Positions 14,852 to 22,962 of a stretch of 27,874 nucleotides of DNA are shown in pieces; position 1 is the first letter of the stretch, and every line of letters starts with the position of its first letter. The position numbers and the translations under genes were made by a program. This stretch comes from Actinobacteria bacterium UBA7398. GTDB taxonomy: Bacteria; Actinomycetota; Actinomycetes; Nanopelagicales; Nanopelagicaceae. The notes beneath the pieces were generated by a model. That model was not told the DNA's origin. It was given only the letters and a program-made list of their open reading frames with translations, and searched no databases. The stretch lies in assembly GCA_002470135.1 (NCBI GenBank), contig DKNC01000008.1:280-28153 (forward strand), read 5' to 3'.

Positions 14852-17026
14852 ATGAGCGCATTGACTTCTAGCATTACGGATAAATTGCTAGAACGTGCGA
14901 GCAAAGCAGAGGTTGCAATCCTTGAGAAAGCTTTCGCGACTGCGGAAACTGCCCACGCTGGGCAATTGCGTAAATCTGGCGATCCCTACATCACTCATCC
15001 AGTTGCGGTAGCCGAAATACTTGCCGAACTTGGCCTAGATATTCCAACGATTGCGGCCGCGTTATTGCACGATACCGTCGAAGATACGCCATATTCACTC
15101 GAGGATGTGAAACGCGATTTTGGCGATGAAGTAGCTGGGTTGGTTGATGGCGTTACTAAATTGGATAAATTAAGTTACGGTCCAAACGCTGAGGCGGAAA
15201 CTGTAAGAAAAATGGTGGTCGCGATGTCGCGCGATATTCGCGTACTTGTTATAAAACTTTGTGATCGTTTACATAACGCTCGGACATGGCAATTCGTTTC
15301 GATTGAGTCGGCGCAACGTAAAGCACGGGAAACGATTGATATCTATGCTCCACTAGCCAATCGATTAGGCATGAACGCTATTAAATGGGAATTAGAGGAC
15401 TTATCTTTTAAAACTTTAGAACCAAAAAAATACGAAGAGATTGATCGATTAGTGATTGAACGCTCGCCCTCGCGGGCGAAGTTGACTGAAGAGTTTGTAG
15501 ATACTTTAAAAGCGGATCTAAAAGCTGAAAAAATCAAGGCTGAAGTAACTGGCCGGCAAAAACACCTTTATAGCGTTTACCAAAAAATGGTGGTCCGCGG
15601 TCGCGATTTCAACGACATTTACGATCTCGTTGGAATTCGAGTTTTAGTTGAGGATGTGCGGGATTGTTACGCGGTACTCGGTGCTGTACATGCGCGTTGG
15701 AGTCCAGTACCTGGACGATTTAAGGATTACATAGCGATGCCCAAATTCAATTTATATCAATCGTTACACACCACGGTTATTGGACCGAATGGCAAAGCTG
15801 TTGAAATTCAAATCCGAACTGAAGATATGCATGCTCGTGCGGAATATGGAATTGCAGCGCATTGGAAATATAAACTAGGCAAGAAAAATAAGAACGAAGT
15901 GGCTAGCCCAGATATGCTCTGGTTAAAACAATTACATGAATGGCAACAGGAAACTTCGGATGTAAATGAATTTTTAGATGCGCTTCGTTATGATTTAAGA
16001 ACTCCAGAAGTTTTTGTCTTTACACCTAAAGGCAGTGTAATTGCCTTGCCAGAAGGTTCTACCCCGGTTGATTTTGCTTATGCGGTACATACTGAAGTGG
16101 GAAATCACTGTGTTGGCGCTAAAGTGAATGGGAAATTGGTGGCTTTAGCCGCACCGTTATCTAATGGTGATGTAATTGAAGTAGTTTTGAATAAGAGCGA
16201 AACTTCTGGTCCCAGCAGGGATTGGCTAGCATTCGCAAAATCCCCAAGAGCTCGCTCAAAGATCAAAGCGTGGTTCAGTAAGGAACGACGCGAAGAAGCC
16301 ATTGATGCCGGTAAGGAATCGATAGCGCGCCAAATGCGAAAAGCAGGGCTGCCGTTGCAAAAAATCCTTGCAGGGCATGCACTATTAGAGCTGGCACATG
16401 AACTTCGCTATTCCGATATTGAATCGCTATATGCCGCGGTGGGTGACGGGCATGTTTCATCAGCATCAATTATTGAAAAATTGGTAACAGCACTTGGTTT
16501 AGATGACACTCATGAAGAACCAGCTGTAGAAAATTTAATAAGTGGCGCCACAATTCACGCTCCAAAACGAAGTGCGTCTGGGGTAATTGTAGAAGGTGTT
16601 GGGGAAGTATTAATTAAATTGGCTCGTTGTTGCACACCAGTGCCTGGTGATGCGATTACGGGTTTCATAACTAAAGGAAGTGGTGTTTCAATTCATCGAG
16701 TGGATTGTATAAATGTCGCAGATTTAGAACTCAATCAAGGCGATCGGATGGTCGGAGTTAAATGGGATCCAAATGCAAAGAGTATTTATTTAGTAAATAT
16801 TCAAGTCGAAGCTTTAGATCGATCCCGGTTGCTATCGGATGTAACCAGAACGCTATCGGATCAGCATGTAAATATCTTAAGTGCTGCGGTTAGTACATCT
16901 AGAGATCGAGTTGCGATTTCAAGGTTTTCATTTGAGATGGCAGATGCCTCCCACCTTGATGCAATTCTGAGCGCAGTGCGAAATATTGAAGGTGTTTATG
17001 ATGTATCGCGTGTTACTAATAATTAA
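14852..17026 (+). CDS. rel: Bifunctional (p)ppGpp synthetase/hydrolase (RelA/SpoT, Rel)
   Basis: Makes and degrades the stringent-response alarmones pppGpp and ppGpp. The 724-residue protein is a full-length Rel. It has an HD hydrolase domain with H73-D74 (LLHDTVEDT), and a synthetase domain whose RFKD motif (R289-F-K-D, then YIAMPKFNLYQSLHTTV) is the basic type found in bifunctional enzymes. A TGS domain follows (about 380-440, EVFVFTPKGSVIALP), then a zinc-finger-like region with ARCCTPVPGD, and a C-terminal ACT domain (about 650-724). As the only such enzyme in the window it could set the growth-rate response, but the genome-wide set cannot be seen. It converges on the DUF349 gene; the stop codons share four bases with no terminator between. 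Confidence 0.97.
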   Translation: MSALTSSITDKLLERASKAEVAILEKAFATAETAHAGQLRKSGDPYITHPVAVAEILAELGLDIPTIAAALLHDTVEDTPYSLEDVKRDFGDEVAGLVDGVTKLDKLSYGPNAEAETVRKMVVAMSRDIRVLVIKLCDRLHNARTWQFVSIESAQRKARETIDIYAPLANRLGMNAIKWELEDLSFKTLEPKKYEEIDRLVIERSPSRAKLTEEFVDTLKADLKAEKIKAEVTGRQKHLYSVYQKMVVRGRDFNDIYDLVGIRVLVEDVRDCYAVLGAVHARWSPVPGRFKDYIAMPKFNLYQSLHTTVIGPNGKAVEIQIRTEDMHARAEYGIAAHWKYKLGKKNKNEVASPDMLWLKQLHEWQQETSDVNEFLDALRYDLRTPEVFVFTPKGSVIALPEGSTPVDFAYAVHTEVGNHCVGAKVNGKLVALAAPLSNGDVIEVVLNKSETSGPSRDWLAFAKSPRARSKIKAWFSKERREEAIDAGKESIARQMRKAGLPLQKILAGHALLELAHELRYSDIESLYAAVGDGHVSSASIIEKLVTALGLDDTHEEPAVENLISGATIHAPKRSASGVIVEGVGEVLIKLARCCTPVPGDAITGFITKGSGVSIHRVDCINVADLELNQGDRMVGVKWDPNAKSIYLVNIQVEALDRSRLLSDVTRTLSDQHVNILSAAVSTSRDRVAISRFSFEMADASHLDAILSAVRNIEGVYDVSRVTNN

Positions 17027-18327
17027 TTAGTAAATTCGGATAACCCTTTTTCAGCCTCTGATAACCAGGTTCGGCGAGCAGCAGCAGCTTCGCGAAGTTC
17101 GCTCGCTTTTTTAACATTACCGGCGGTTTCAGCTTTTAGAGCTTGAGCTTCGTAATTTGCAACCGCTGCAGATAATTGTGACACGACATCATTTGCGCGG
17201 GCTTTTGCGGTTGGATCGCTCTTGCGCCATTTCTCCGCTTCGGCTTCCTTAATTGCGGTTTCTACAATTTCAAAGCGCTTATCAAAGGCAGCCCGCTTGC
17301 TCCGCTCCGTCATTCCAATCTTGCTCCACTTACTCTGGAGATCACGAAACTTACGGCGGGCTTCATCCAAATTGGTAATTGGAAGTACGGCTTCAATTTC
17401 TAGAATTAACGCTTCCCGCTTTGCCAAATTTTCGCTCATCGTCCCTTGGCGTTTTTCTAAGTCACTATTTTTTGCAGCAAAGAAGGTATCTTGCGCGGTT
17501 TTGAATCTTACCCATAACTTCGCATCATCAGTTTTTTTACCGCGACCGGAAAGTTTCCATTGCTCCATTAGCGCTTTATATCGGCGGGCAGTTGCCACCC
17601 AATCTCGGGAATTGGCAAGTGATTCGGCTTCGGTAACAATAATTTCTTTAGCGGATTTGACTGCAGATTGCGCCTGCAACAAAGTCGCAAAATGAGTGCG
17701 CCGACGTTTATCAAACTTATTGCGAGATGCTGAGAAACGTTTCCAAAGATCAGCGTCAGCTTTTTTATCTAAGCGCGGCGCTTTCTTCCATTCGTCCAGG
17801 AGGGTTTTCAATCGCTCGCTGGTAAGTTTCCAATTTTCGGAGAGCGCATGCATCTCAGCTTCAACAACAAGTTTTTCTTTGACTGCCTGACCTTCGGCGC
17901 GCTTGACCGCTTTTGCCGCAGCTTCGGCAGCTTTGCGCGCTTCGAAAATAGTTTTATGTTCTTCAATAAGGTTTGGGATCTGTTCAACTGACAATTTAAG
18001 CGCAGCTAGATTTCCCACACCATTAAGGTTTTCAACCTGTTGCCGTAATTTAGTTACTGCGGCAAGTGCATCTGAAGGGACCATCGCTCCACTTTTAATA
18101 CGGGCAGCTAGTAATGCAACTTCCGAAGCAAGAGCTTCAAATTTTCTAACAAAGTACGCAAGGGCCTCTTCAGGTGTTTTCCCAGGATATGAACCAACTG
18201 CTTTTTCGCCATCCCCAGTAATTACAAAGACAGTGCCATCGGCGGCGACCCGACCATATTTGGCTGGATCTCCAACTAGCGCTGCTGCTGGTGAATTGAT
18301 GATTGGTTGATTTGTTGCGGTATCCAT
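17023..18327 (-). CDS. DUF349-repeat protein
   Basis: A 434-residue, charged, mostly helical cytoplasmic protein with three DUF349 repeats at about 155-215, 228-290 and 305-370. Each has the pattern W-x(5-10)-R-x-K-x-L-x-x-x-W followed by L-W-x-R-F or a variant and a basic helix. An N-terminal region (about 20-60) includes KYGRVAADGTVFV, and residues 125-160 and 375-430 look like coiled coils rich in Ala, Glu and Lys. The molecular function is unknown. The gene regularly sits beside rel in Actinobacteria, here convergent with it. Upstream lie a GATAAT -10-like box and a 15-bp tandem repeat. Confidence 0.88.
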   Translation of the reverse strand: MDTATNQPIINSPAAALVGDPAKYGRVAADGTVFVITGDGEKAVGSYPGKTPEEALAYFVRKFEALASEVALLAARIKSGAMVPSDALAAVTKLRQQVENLNGVGNLAALKLSVEQIPNLIEEHKTIFEARKAAEAAAKAVKRAEGQAVKEKLVVEAEMHALSENWKLTSERLKTLLDEWKKAPRLDKKADADLWKRFSASRNKFDKRRRTHFATLLQAQSAVKSAKEIIVTEAESLANSRDWVATARRYKALMEQWKLSGRGKKTDDAKLWVRFKTAQDTFFAAKNSDLEKRQGTMSENLAKREALILEIEAVLPITNLDEARRKFRDLQSKWSKIGMTERSKRAAFDKRFEIVETAIKEAEAEKWRKSDPTAKARANDVVSQLSAAVANYEAQALKAETAGNVKKASELREAAAARRTWLSEAEKGLSEFTN

Positions 18328-18343
18328 TCGGAACCTGCTTTCC

Positions 18344-18373
18344 CTTGCGCGATTATCGCTTGCACGATTTACG
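18344..18373. repeat. Two tandem 15-bp repeats with a palindrome in the DUF349 upstream region
   Basis: CTTGCGCGATTATCG (18344-18358) is followed directly by CTTGCACGATTTACG (18359-18373), identical at 12 of 15 positions. Inside the first copy and its edge, GCGATTATCGC (18349-18359) is a perfect 5-bp-arm inverted repeat and contains, on the minus strand, the GATAAT that could be the -10 box of the DUF349 gene. The position suggests an operator, but this is inference. Confidence 0.4.
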
Positions 18374-18470
18374 CTCTGTTGTTGTGTTGGGCGGTTGTTT
18401 TTTAGCTTTTGCTATTGCCGCTTTGCCAGTTTCACACTCCATTTAGAGAGTAAATCAAGCGATGCAGCAG

Positions 18471-18486
18471 AGGGTAAAGGTACCCT
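18471..18486 (+). promoter_or_regulatory. Hairpin in the MBL hydrolase leader
   Basis: AGGGTA-AAGG-TACCCT forms a perfect 6-bp stem with a 4-base loop. It has no T-tract, so it does not look like an intrinsic terminator. It may be part of a 5' leader structure, a protein site, or chance. Confidence 0.3.
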
Positions 18487-18582
18487 GAACCCCTAGTTGA
18501 GTAAAAGGCCGAGCAATTTGCACTGGCTAAGCGCGGGGCAGCGTAGTTGAACGGGCGCGAAAGCATGAATCGGAGGGGTGAA

Positions 18583-19296
18583 ATGTTAGTCGAATCAGTA
18601 GCTGCACCCTTTTATGGCACAAATTGTTGGATTTTAGCCACGGGGAAAAGTGAAGAGTGCGTGATTGTTGATCCTGGTATCGCGATCCCCGATTTAACAA
18701 ACGAAATTTATGAAATTGTAGATAGATATAAATTGAAACCAGTGGCAACTTTATTAACCCACGGACATTTAGACCATACTTTTTCAGTAGTTCCGATGGC
18801 AACTTCAGTTGAGAATGGCAGCGCGGCAAATAAATACATTACTTACATCCATTCAGGCGATCGAGAGTTGTTGACCTATCCAGAACGTGCGCTAAGCGCC
18901 GAATCTGCCTCGCTTTTATCTATGTTGGCGAGCGAAACTGGACGCGAAGCATTTCACGAACCTGGAAATGTCAAAGAGGTTAAGAGCAATGAAGTACTCG
19001 CCATCGCGGGTTTATCTATCAAGATTGTGCACGCTCCGGGGCACACTCGCGGCTCCGTTATTTTCATGGTTGCAGATAAAATTGCGGTAACTGGCGATGT
19101 GCTTTTTGCCGGATCAATTGGCAGAACTGATTTACCAACCGGATCTGTAACCGATATGACAAAAACTTTACAAGAAAAAATTCTTACGCTCTCTGATGAA
19201 ATCAGAGTTCTACCTGGGCACGGCCCCGAAACTACAATTGCGCAAGAGCGAAAGAGCAATCCTTATTTAAAAAATCTAACTGTAGGTGCCCGATGA
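18583..19296 (+). CDS. Metallo-beta-lactamase-fold hydrolase (glyoxalase II-like)
   Basis: A 237-residue MBL-fold hydrolase. The metal motif HxHxDH is H60-G-H62-L-D64-H65 (LLTHGHLDHT). Further ligands lie in HAPGHTRGS, VTGDVLFAGSIGRTDLP and LPGHGPET, in the order typical of hydroxyacylglutathione hydrolase-like enzymes; the substrate cannot be read from sequence. The start at 18583 is chosen because GGAGGGG lies four bases upstream and the protein begins directly with the core strand; the TTG at 18547 would add twelve residues with no better signal. The stop overlaps the hisS start (ATGA). An MBL gene before hisS is conserved in Actinobacteria (Rv2581c-like). Confidence 0.9.
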   Translation: MLVESVAAPFYGTNCWILATGKSEECVIVDPGIAIPDLTNEIYEIVDRYKLKPVATLLTHGHLDHTFSVVPMATSVENGSAANKYITYIHSGDRELLTYPERALSAESASLLSMLASETGREAFHEPGNVKEVKSNEVLAIAGLSIKIVHAPGHTRGSVIFMVADKIAVTGDVLFAGSIGRTDLPTGSVTDMTKTLQEKILTLSDEIRVLPGHGPETTIAQERKSNPYLKNLTVGAR

Positions 19297-20540
19297 AATT
19301 TCAAGCCCCAAAAGGTGTAAGCGAGTACTTCCCGGATCGTTCGATTGCTTTTGAATCGGTGCGCCGCGAATTAATTAGACCGGCGAAATTGGCTGGTTAT
19401 AAATTACTCGAACTGCCAATTTTTGAAGATACTGAATTATTTACTCGTGGCGTTGGTGAATCTACTGATGTTGTCAGTAAAGAGATGTACACATTTGAAG
19501 ATCGTGGCGGTCGGTCAATCACATTAAGACCAGAAGGTACTGCTGGCGTAATGCGTGCAGTCATTGAACATGGATTAGATCGCGGCCAGTTACCAGTAAA
19601 AGTTTGGTACTCCGGTCCATTTTTCCGTGCGGAAAGGCCACAAGCGGGTCGTTACCGTCAGTTTTATCAGGTTGGAATTGAAGCAATTGGGCTAGATGAT
19701 CCGGCAATTGATGCTGAAGTTATCGCGATAGCGCATACCGGATATCGGAACTTAGGTTTGCGAAAATTTCGATTGGATATTACTTCTCTTGGTGATGCCG
19801 CTTCGCGGGGCGCGCATCGGAAAGATTTGGTGGCATTTATTGCCAAGCTAGATTTAGATGATGCTACAAGAGAGCGCGTAAAATTAAACCCGTTACGAAT
19901 CTTCGATGACAAACGAACCCCGATCATTGAAATGATGACAAGCGCACCATTACTACTAGATTATTTAACTAAAGAGAGCGCTACGCACTTTGCTAAAGTG
20001 AAAGAATATTTAGACGCTCTCGGGATTGCTTACACGATTAATCCTCGAATGGTGCGTGGGTTAGATTATTACACCGGAACTGCATTTGAATTTGTCCATG
20101 AATTATTGGGAGCACAATCTGGTATTGGCGGCGGTGGCCGGTATGACGGGTTGATGGAATCCCTTGGCGGTCAAAATCTTTCTGGCATTGGATTCGGGCT
20201 TGGTATCGATCGAACAGTATTAGCGTGCGAGGCTGAAGGTATTGATTTAACTAAAACTTCTCGGCCTGATCTTTATGTAATACCACTAGGGGAGAGCGCT
20301 AAGAATTTTGCAATCAAATTTATAGATGGCTTGCGAAACGGTGGCGCAATTGTGGATTGCGCTTACGGTGACCGCGCATTGAAAGGCGCTATGAAAGGCG
20401 CTGATAAAAGTGGGGCTAAATATGCGTTGGTGATCGGTGAATCCGAGTTATCTTCCGGGGTTGGTGAATTGAAAAATATGGAAACTGGAGTTGCATCTTC
20501 GGTTACTCTTAGCACCATCAATTCCGCTTTATTAAAGTAA
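19293..20540 (+). CDS. hisS: Histidyl-tRNA synthetase
   Basis: Charges tRNA-His. The 415-residue class II enzyme shows LRPEGT (78-83), motif 2 FRAERPQAGRYRQFYQ (111-126), the histidine-binding GLDYYTGTAFEF (256-267), GGGRYDGL and motif 3 with GIGFGLGIDR, followed by a C-terminal anticodon-binding domain. It overlaps the MBL gene by four bases (ATGA), so the two are coupled, and is followed 19 bases later by aspS. The length and motif set are normal. Confidence 0.97.
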   Translation: MKFQAPKGVSEYFPDRSIAFESVRRELIRPAKLAGYKLLELPIFEDTELFTRGVGESTDVVSKEMYTFEDRGGRSITLRPEGTAGVMRAVIEHGLDRGQLPVKVWYSGPFFRAERPQAGRYRQFYQVGIEAIGLDDPAIDAEVIAIAHTGYRNLGLRKFRLDITSLGDAASRGAHRKDLVAFIAKLDLDDATRERVKLNPLRIFDDKRTPIIEMMTSAPLLLDYLTKESATHFAKVKEYLDALGIAYTINPRMVRGLDYYTGTAFEFVHELLGAQSGIGGGGRYDGLMESLGGQNLSGIGFGLGIDRTVLACEAEGIDLTKTSRPDLYVIPLGESAKNFAIKFIDGLRNGGAIVDCAYGDRALKGAMKGADKSGAKYALVIGESELSSGVGELKNMETGVASSVTLSTINSALLK

Positions 20541-20559
20541 AAAAAGATTCAGGAGCAAC

Positions 20560-22302
20560 GTGTTACGTACTCATAACGCCGGGGATATTCGCCCTTCACA
20601 TATCGGCAGCGAGATTAAGTTGGCTGGTTGGGTTGCTCGGCGCCGTGATCACGGTGGTGTGGCATTTATAGATTTACGAGATGCAACTGGTGCGGTACAA
20701 GTAGTTATCTCAGATGAATCGGTCGCGGGTGCGCTCCGCGCTGAATGGTGCGTTTTAATTGTTGGAGAAGTGGTGGCTCGACCAAACGGCAATGAAAACA
20801 GCGCAATTCCAACGGGTGCTATCGAAGTTATTTGCAAAGAGCTAACTGTCTTGTCGGAGGCAGCACCGTTGCCATTTCCAGTCGATAGTGGTGACACTTC
20901 TAACATCAGCGAAGAAGTACGTTTGAAATATAGGTATCTAGATTTGCGACGCGAAGGGCCAGCTCACAATTTGCGGGTGCGCTCCAAAGTCACTTCCGTA
21001 ATTCGAACCGTTATGACCGAAAGCGATTTTCTCGAAATTGAAACACCTTATTTAACGCGTTCAACTCCGGAGGGCGCACGAGATTTTCTAGTGCCGGTGC
21101 GGTTACAGCCCGGCAGTTGGTATGCGCTGCCCCAATCGCCCCAACTTTTCAAGCAATTATTAATGGTTGCGGGGATGGAGCGTTATTATCAAATTGCGCG
21201 ATGTTTCCGGGATGAAGATTTTCGCGCTGATCGCCAACCAGAATTCACTCAATTAGATATTGAAATGTCTTTTGTAGATCAAGCCGATATTTTGCAAATT
21301 GCCGAGCGGATTTTAGAGCGGGTTTTTAAAGATGTAGTCGGTTACCAAATTCCAGCGCCGATTCCGCATATGACTTACCACGAAGCGATGCGCAGGTTCG
21401 GTTCCGATAAACCAGATTTGCGTTTCAGTAATGAAATAACGGACACCACCGAATTTTTTGCCGCTACTGCGTTTCGGGTTTTTCAAGCCGAATATGTCGG
21501 TGCAGTAGTTATGCCAGGTGGGGCGAATTCAGCTAGACGCGATTTGGATGCTTGGCAGGATTGGGCAAAAGCGCGCGGCGCTAAAGGTTTGGCATATATT
21601 CTCGTCCAACCTGATGGCCAACTTGGTGGTCCGGTAGCTAAAAATTTATCTGAAGTCGAAACTGCTGGAATTGCAGCAGCAACCGGTGCAAAACCTGGCG
21701 ATGCCATATTTTTCGCAGCAGGGGATCGGCAAAGTTCACAGAATTTATTAGGTGCGGTTCGTGTCGAAATTGGCGAACGGTGCGATTTAATTGATAAGAA
21801 AGCTTGGAATTTCATCTGGATTGTGGATGCGCCAATGTTTGAAAAAACCGAAGCTGGTGGTTGGACTGCAGTGCATCATCCATTTACTGGTCCGAAACCC
21901 GAGTTTGAAAAAAGTTTTGCAAAAGAGCCTGGATCAGCGTTGGCATATGCGTATGACATAGTTCTTAATGGCAATGAAATTGGGGGCGGCTCAATCCGTA
22001 TTCATCGTCGTGACATCCAACAAGAAGTTTTCTCGGTAATTGGGCTATCGCAAGCAGAAGCTGAAAGTAAATTCGGTTTCTTGTTGGAAGCATTCAATTA
22101 CGGCCCGCCACCTCACGGTGGGATTGCCATTGGATTGGATCGATTATGTGCGTTGCTAACCGGTTCTGATTCAATCCGAGAAGTGATTGCGTTCCCTAAA
22201 ACGGCAAGCGGTGGTGATCCGTTGACCGGTGCACCAACCCCAATTACGCCAGCACAACGCAAGGAGAGTGGGATTGATTCCCAACCAGAAGCAAAGCCGT
22301 AA
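20560..22302 (+). CDS. aspS: Aspartyl-tRNA synthetase (bacterial type)
   Basis: Charges tRNA-Asp; in many actinobacteria the enzyme also charges tRNA-Asn, with later amidation by GatCAB, but the sequence alone does not settle this. The 580 residues comprise an N-terminal OB-fold anticodon domain (LAGWVARRRDHGGVAFIDLRD), motif 1, and motif 2 FRDEDFRADR (216-225) followed by QPEFTQLDIEMSF. The bacterial GAD insertion spans about 290-410, and motif 3 contains GIAIGLDRL. The GTG start has CAGGAGC eight to ten bases upstream. The last 29 bases overlap the start of the downstream lipoprotein gene. Confidence 0.97.
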   Translation: MLRTHNAGDIRPSHIGSEIKLAGWVARRRDHGGVAFIDLRDATGAVQVVISDESVAGALRAEWCVLIVGEVVARPNGNENSAIPTGAIEVICKELTVLSEAAPLPFPVDSGDTSNISEEVRLKYRYLDLRREGPAHNLRVRSKVTSVIRTVMTESDFLEIETPYLTRSTPEGARDFLVPVRLQPGSWYALPQSPQLFKQLLMVAGMERYYQIARCFRDEDFRADRQPEFTQLDIEMSFVDQADILQIAERILERVFKDVVGYQIPAPIPHMTYHEAMRRFGSDKPDLRFSNEITDTTEFFAATAFRVFQAEYVGAVVMPGGANSARRDLDAWQDWAKARGAKGLAYILVQPDGQLGGPVAKNLSEVETAGIAAATGAKPGDAIFFAAGDRQSSQNLLGAVRVEIGERCDLIDKKAWNFIWIVDAPMFEKTEAGGWTAVHHPFTGPKPEFEKSFAKEPGSALAYAYDIVLNGNEIGGGSIRIHRRDIQQEVFSVIGLSQAEAESKFGFLLEAFNYGPPPHGGIAIGLDRLCALLTGSDSIREVIAFPKTASGGDPLTGAPTPITPAQRKESGIDSQPEAKP

Positions 22303-22942
22303 CCGCATATCGTTTATCATTTTTGGATTAATCGGTGCACTCACACTTTCAAGTTGCGGGAAAAGTAGCGAAACATTTCTAGCGTTTAAAGAGGATGGTG
22401 TTTTCACTACTGTTCCAAAAACTTGGCATGAAATAAGCGCTACGCAACTTTCGGATTTCGAAGCTAAATCTACTGACGCGGGGGCTGCGGAGCGGCTCGC
22501 GGCAGTTAAGTGGCAGATTGCATATTCGCCAGATTCTAAAATTACCCCAAAGGAAGTCTTCAGCTTAGCGCCGCAGGAATCTCCAATTGTTTTTTTGAGA
22601 ATCCGAAATCTTTATCCGTCTGAGGTAAACGCCGTTTCCTTCAATTCGCTGCGGGATATTGTGCTGCCATTAAGTTCATGGATTGATGGTTCTCTAACCG
22701 CCCCTAAATTTACCTTGATTTCAGATGAAAACTTCAAAGATAAAGGCGCTACTGGAATTAGAAGCGTCTACACATTTGCGGCATCTAATGAAATTCTGGA
22801 AACTATGAACCAAACGGTAGCTCTTTCAGCAGACCGAACCGTCCTTTATGTGCTGATAATCCGTTGCAGCGCTACTTGCTATACGCAAAATCAAAGCTCT
22901 TTGGATAAGATTGCGAACTCGTTCACAATCCGAGGAAAATAG
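22274..22942 (+). CDS. Unknown lipoprotein
   Basis: A 222-residue predicted lipoprotein, not assigned to a family. With a TTG start at 22274 it reads MIPNQKQSRNR, a hydrophobic stretch, then the lipobox L25-S-S-C28 and GKSS. The mature part is soluble-looking, with two further Cys (RCSATC) near the C-terminus that could form a disulfide. TTG is preferred because AAGGAG (22261-22266) lies seven bases upstream, while GTG at 22268 would be only one base from it and ATG at 22229 lies deep inside aspS. It overlaps aspS by 29 bases in another frame and is 20 bases from the FtsH-like gene. A role beside that membrane protease is possible but unsupported. Confidence 0.75.
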   Translation: MIPNQKQSRNRISFIIFGLIGALTLSSCGKSSETFLAFKEDGVFTTVPKTWHEISATQLSDFEAKSTDAGAAERLAAVKWQIAYSPDSKITPKEVFSLAPQESPIVFLRIRNLYPSEVNAVSFNSLRDIVLPLSSWIDGSLTAPKFTLISDENFKDKGATGIRSVYTFAASNEILETMNQTVALSADRTVLYVLIIRCSATCYTQNQSSLDKIANSFTIRGK

Positions 22943-22962
22943 AGAATTGGTGAGGATAGGTA

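Larger units (their letters stand above)
18328..18582. other. Divergent intergenic region, largest gap in the window
   Basis: About 255 bases between the divergent DUF349 and MBL hydrolase genes. It contains the tandem repeat near 18344, a T-rich stretch around 18396-18425, a hairpin at 18471-18486, and the Shine-Dalgarno GGAGGGG at 18572-18578. A TAGTTGA heptamer occurs twice (18494 and 18544). I do not recognise a tRNA, SRP RNA or known riboswitch. A 29-codon minus-strand frame exists at 18353-18442 but is unproven. Confidence 0.6.

Noticed and set aside
17222..18310. Plus-strand frames opposite the DUF349 gene
   Set aside because: They are mirror frames of a repeat-bearing conserved protein, rich in Ser/Arg/Ala, with no start signals.
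18471..18486. Intrinsic terminator in the gap before the MBL gene
   Set aside because: The stem is not followed by a T-tract on either strand and no transcript is expected to end there.
18443..18582. tRNA, SRP RNA or T-box in the long gap
   Set aside because: No cloverleaf, no SRP GGAAG-type loop and no T-box sequence could be seen.
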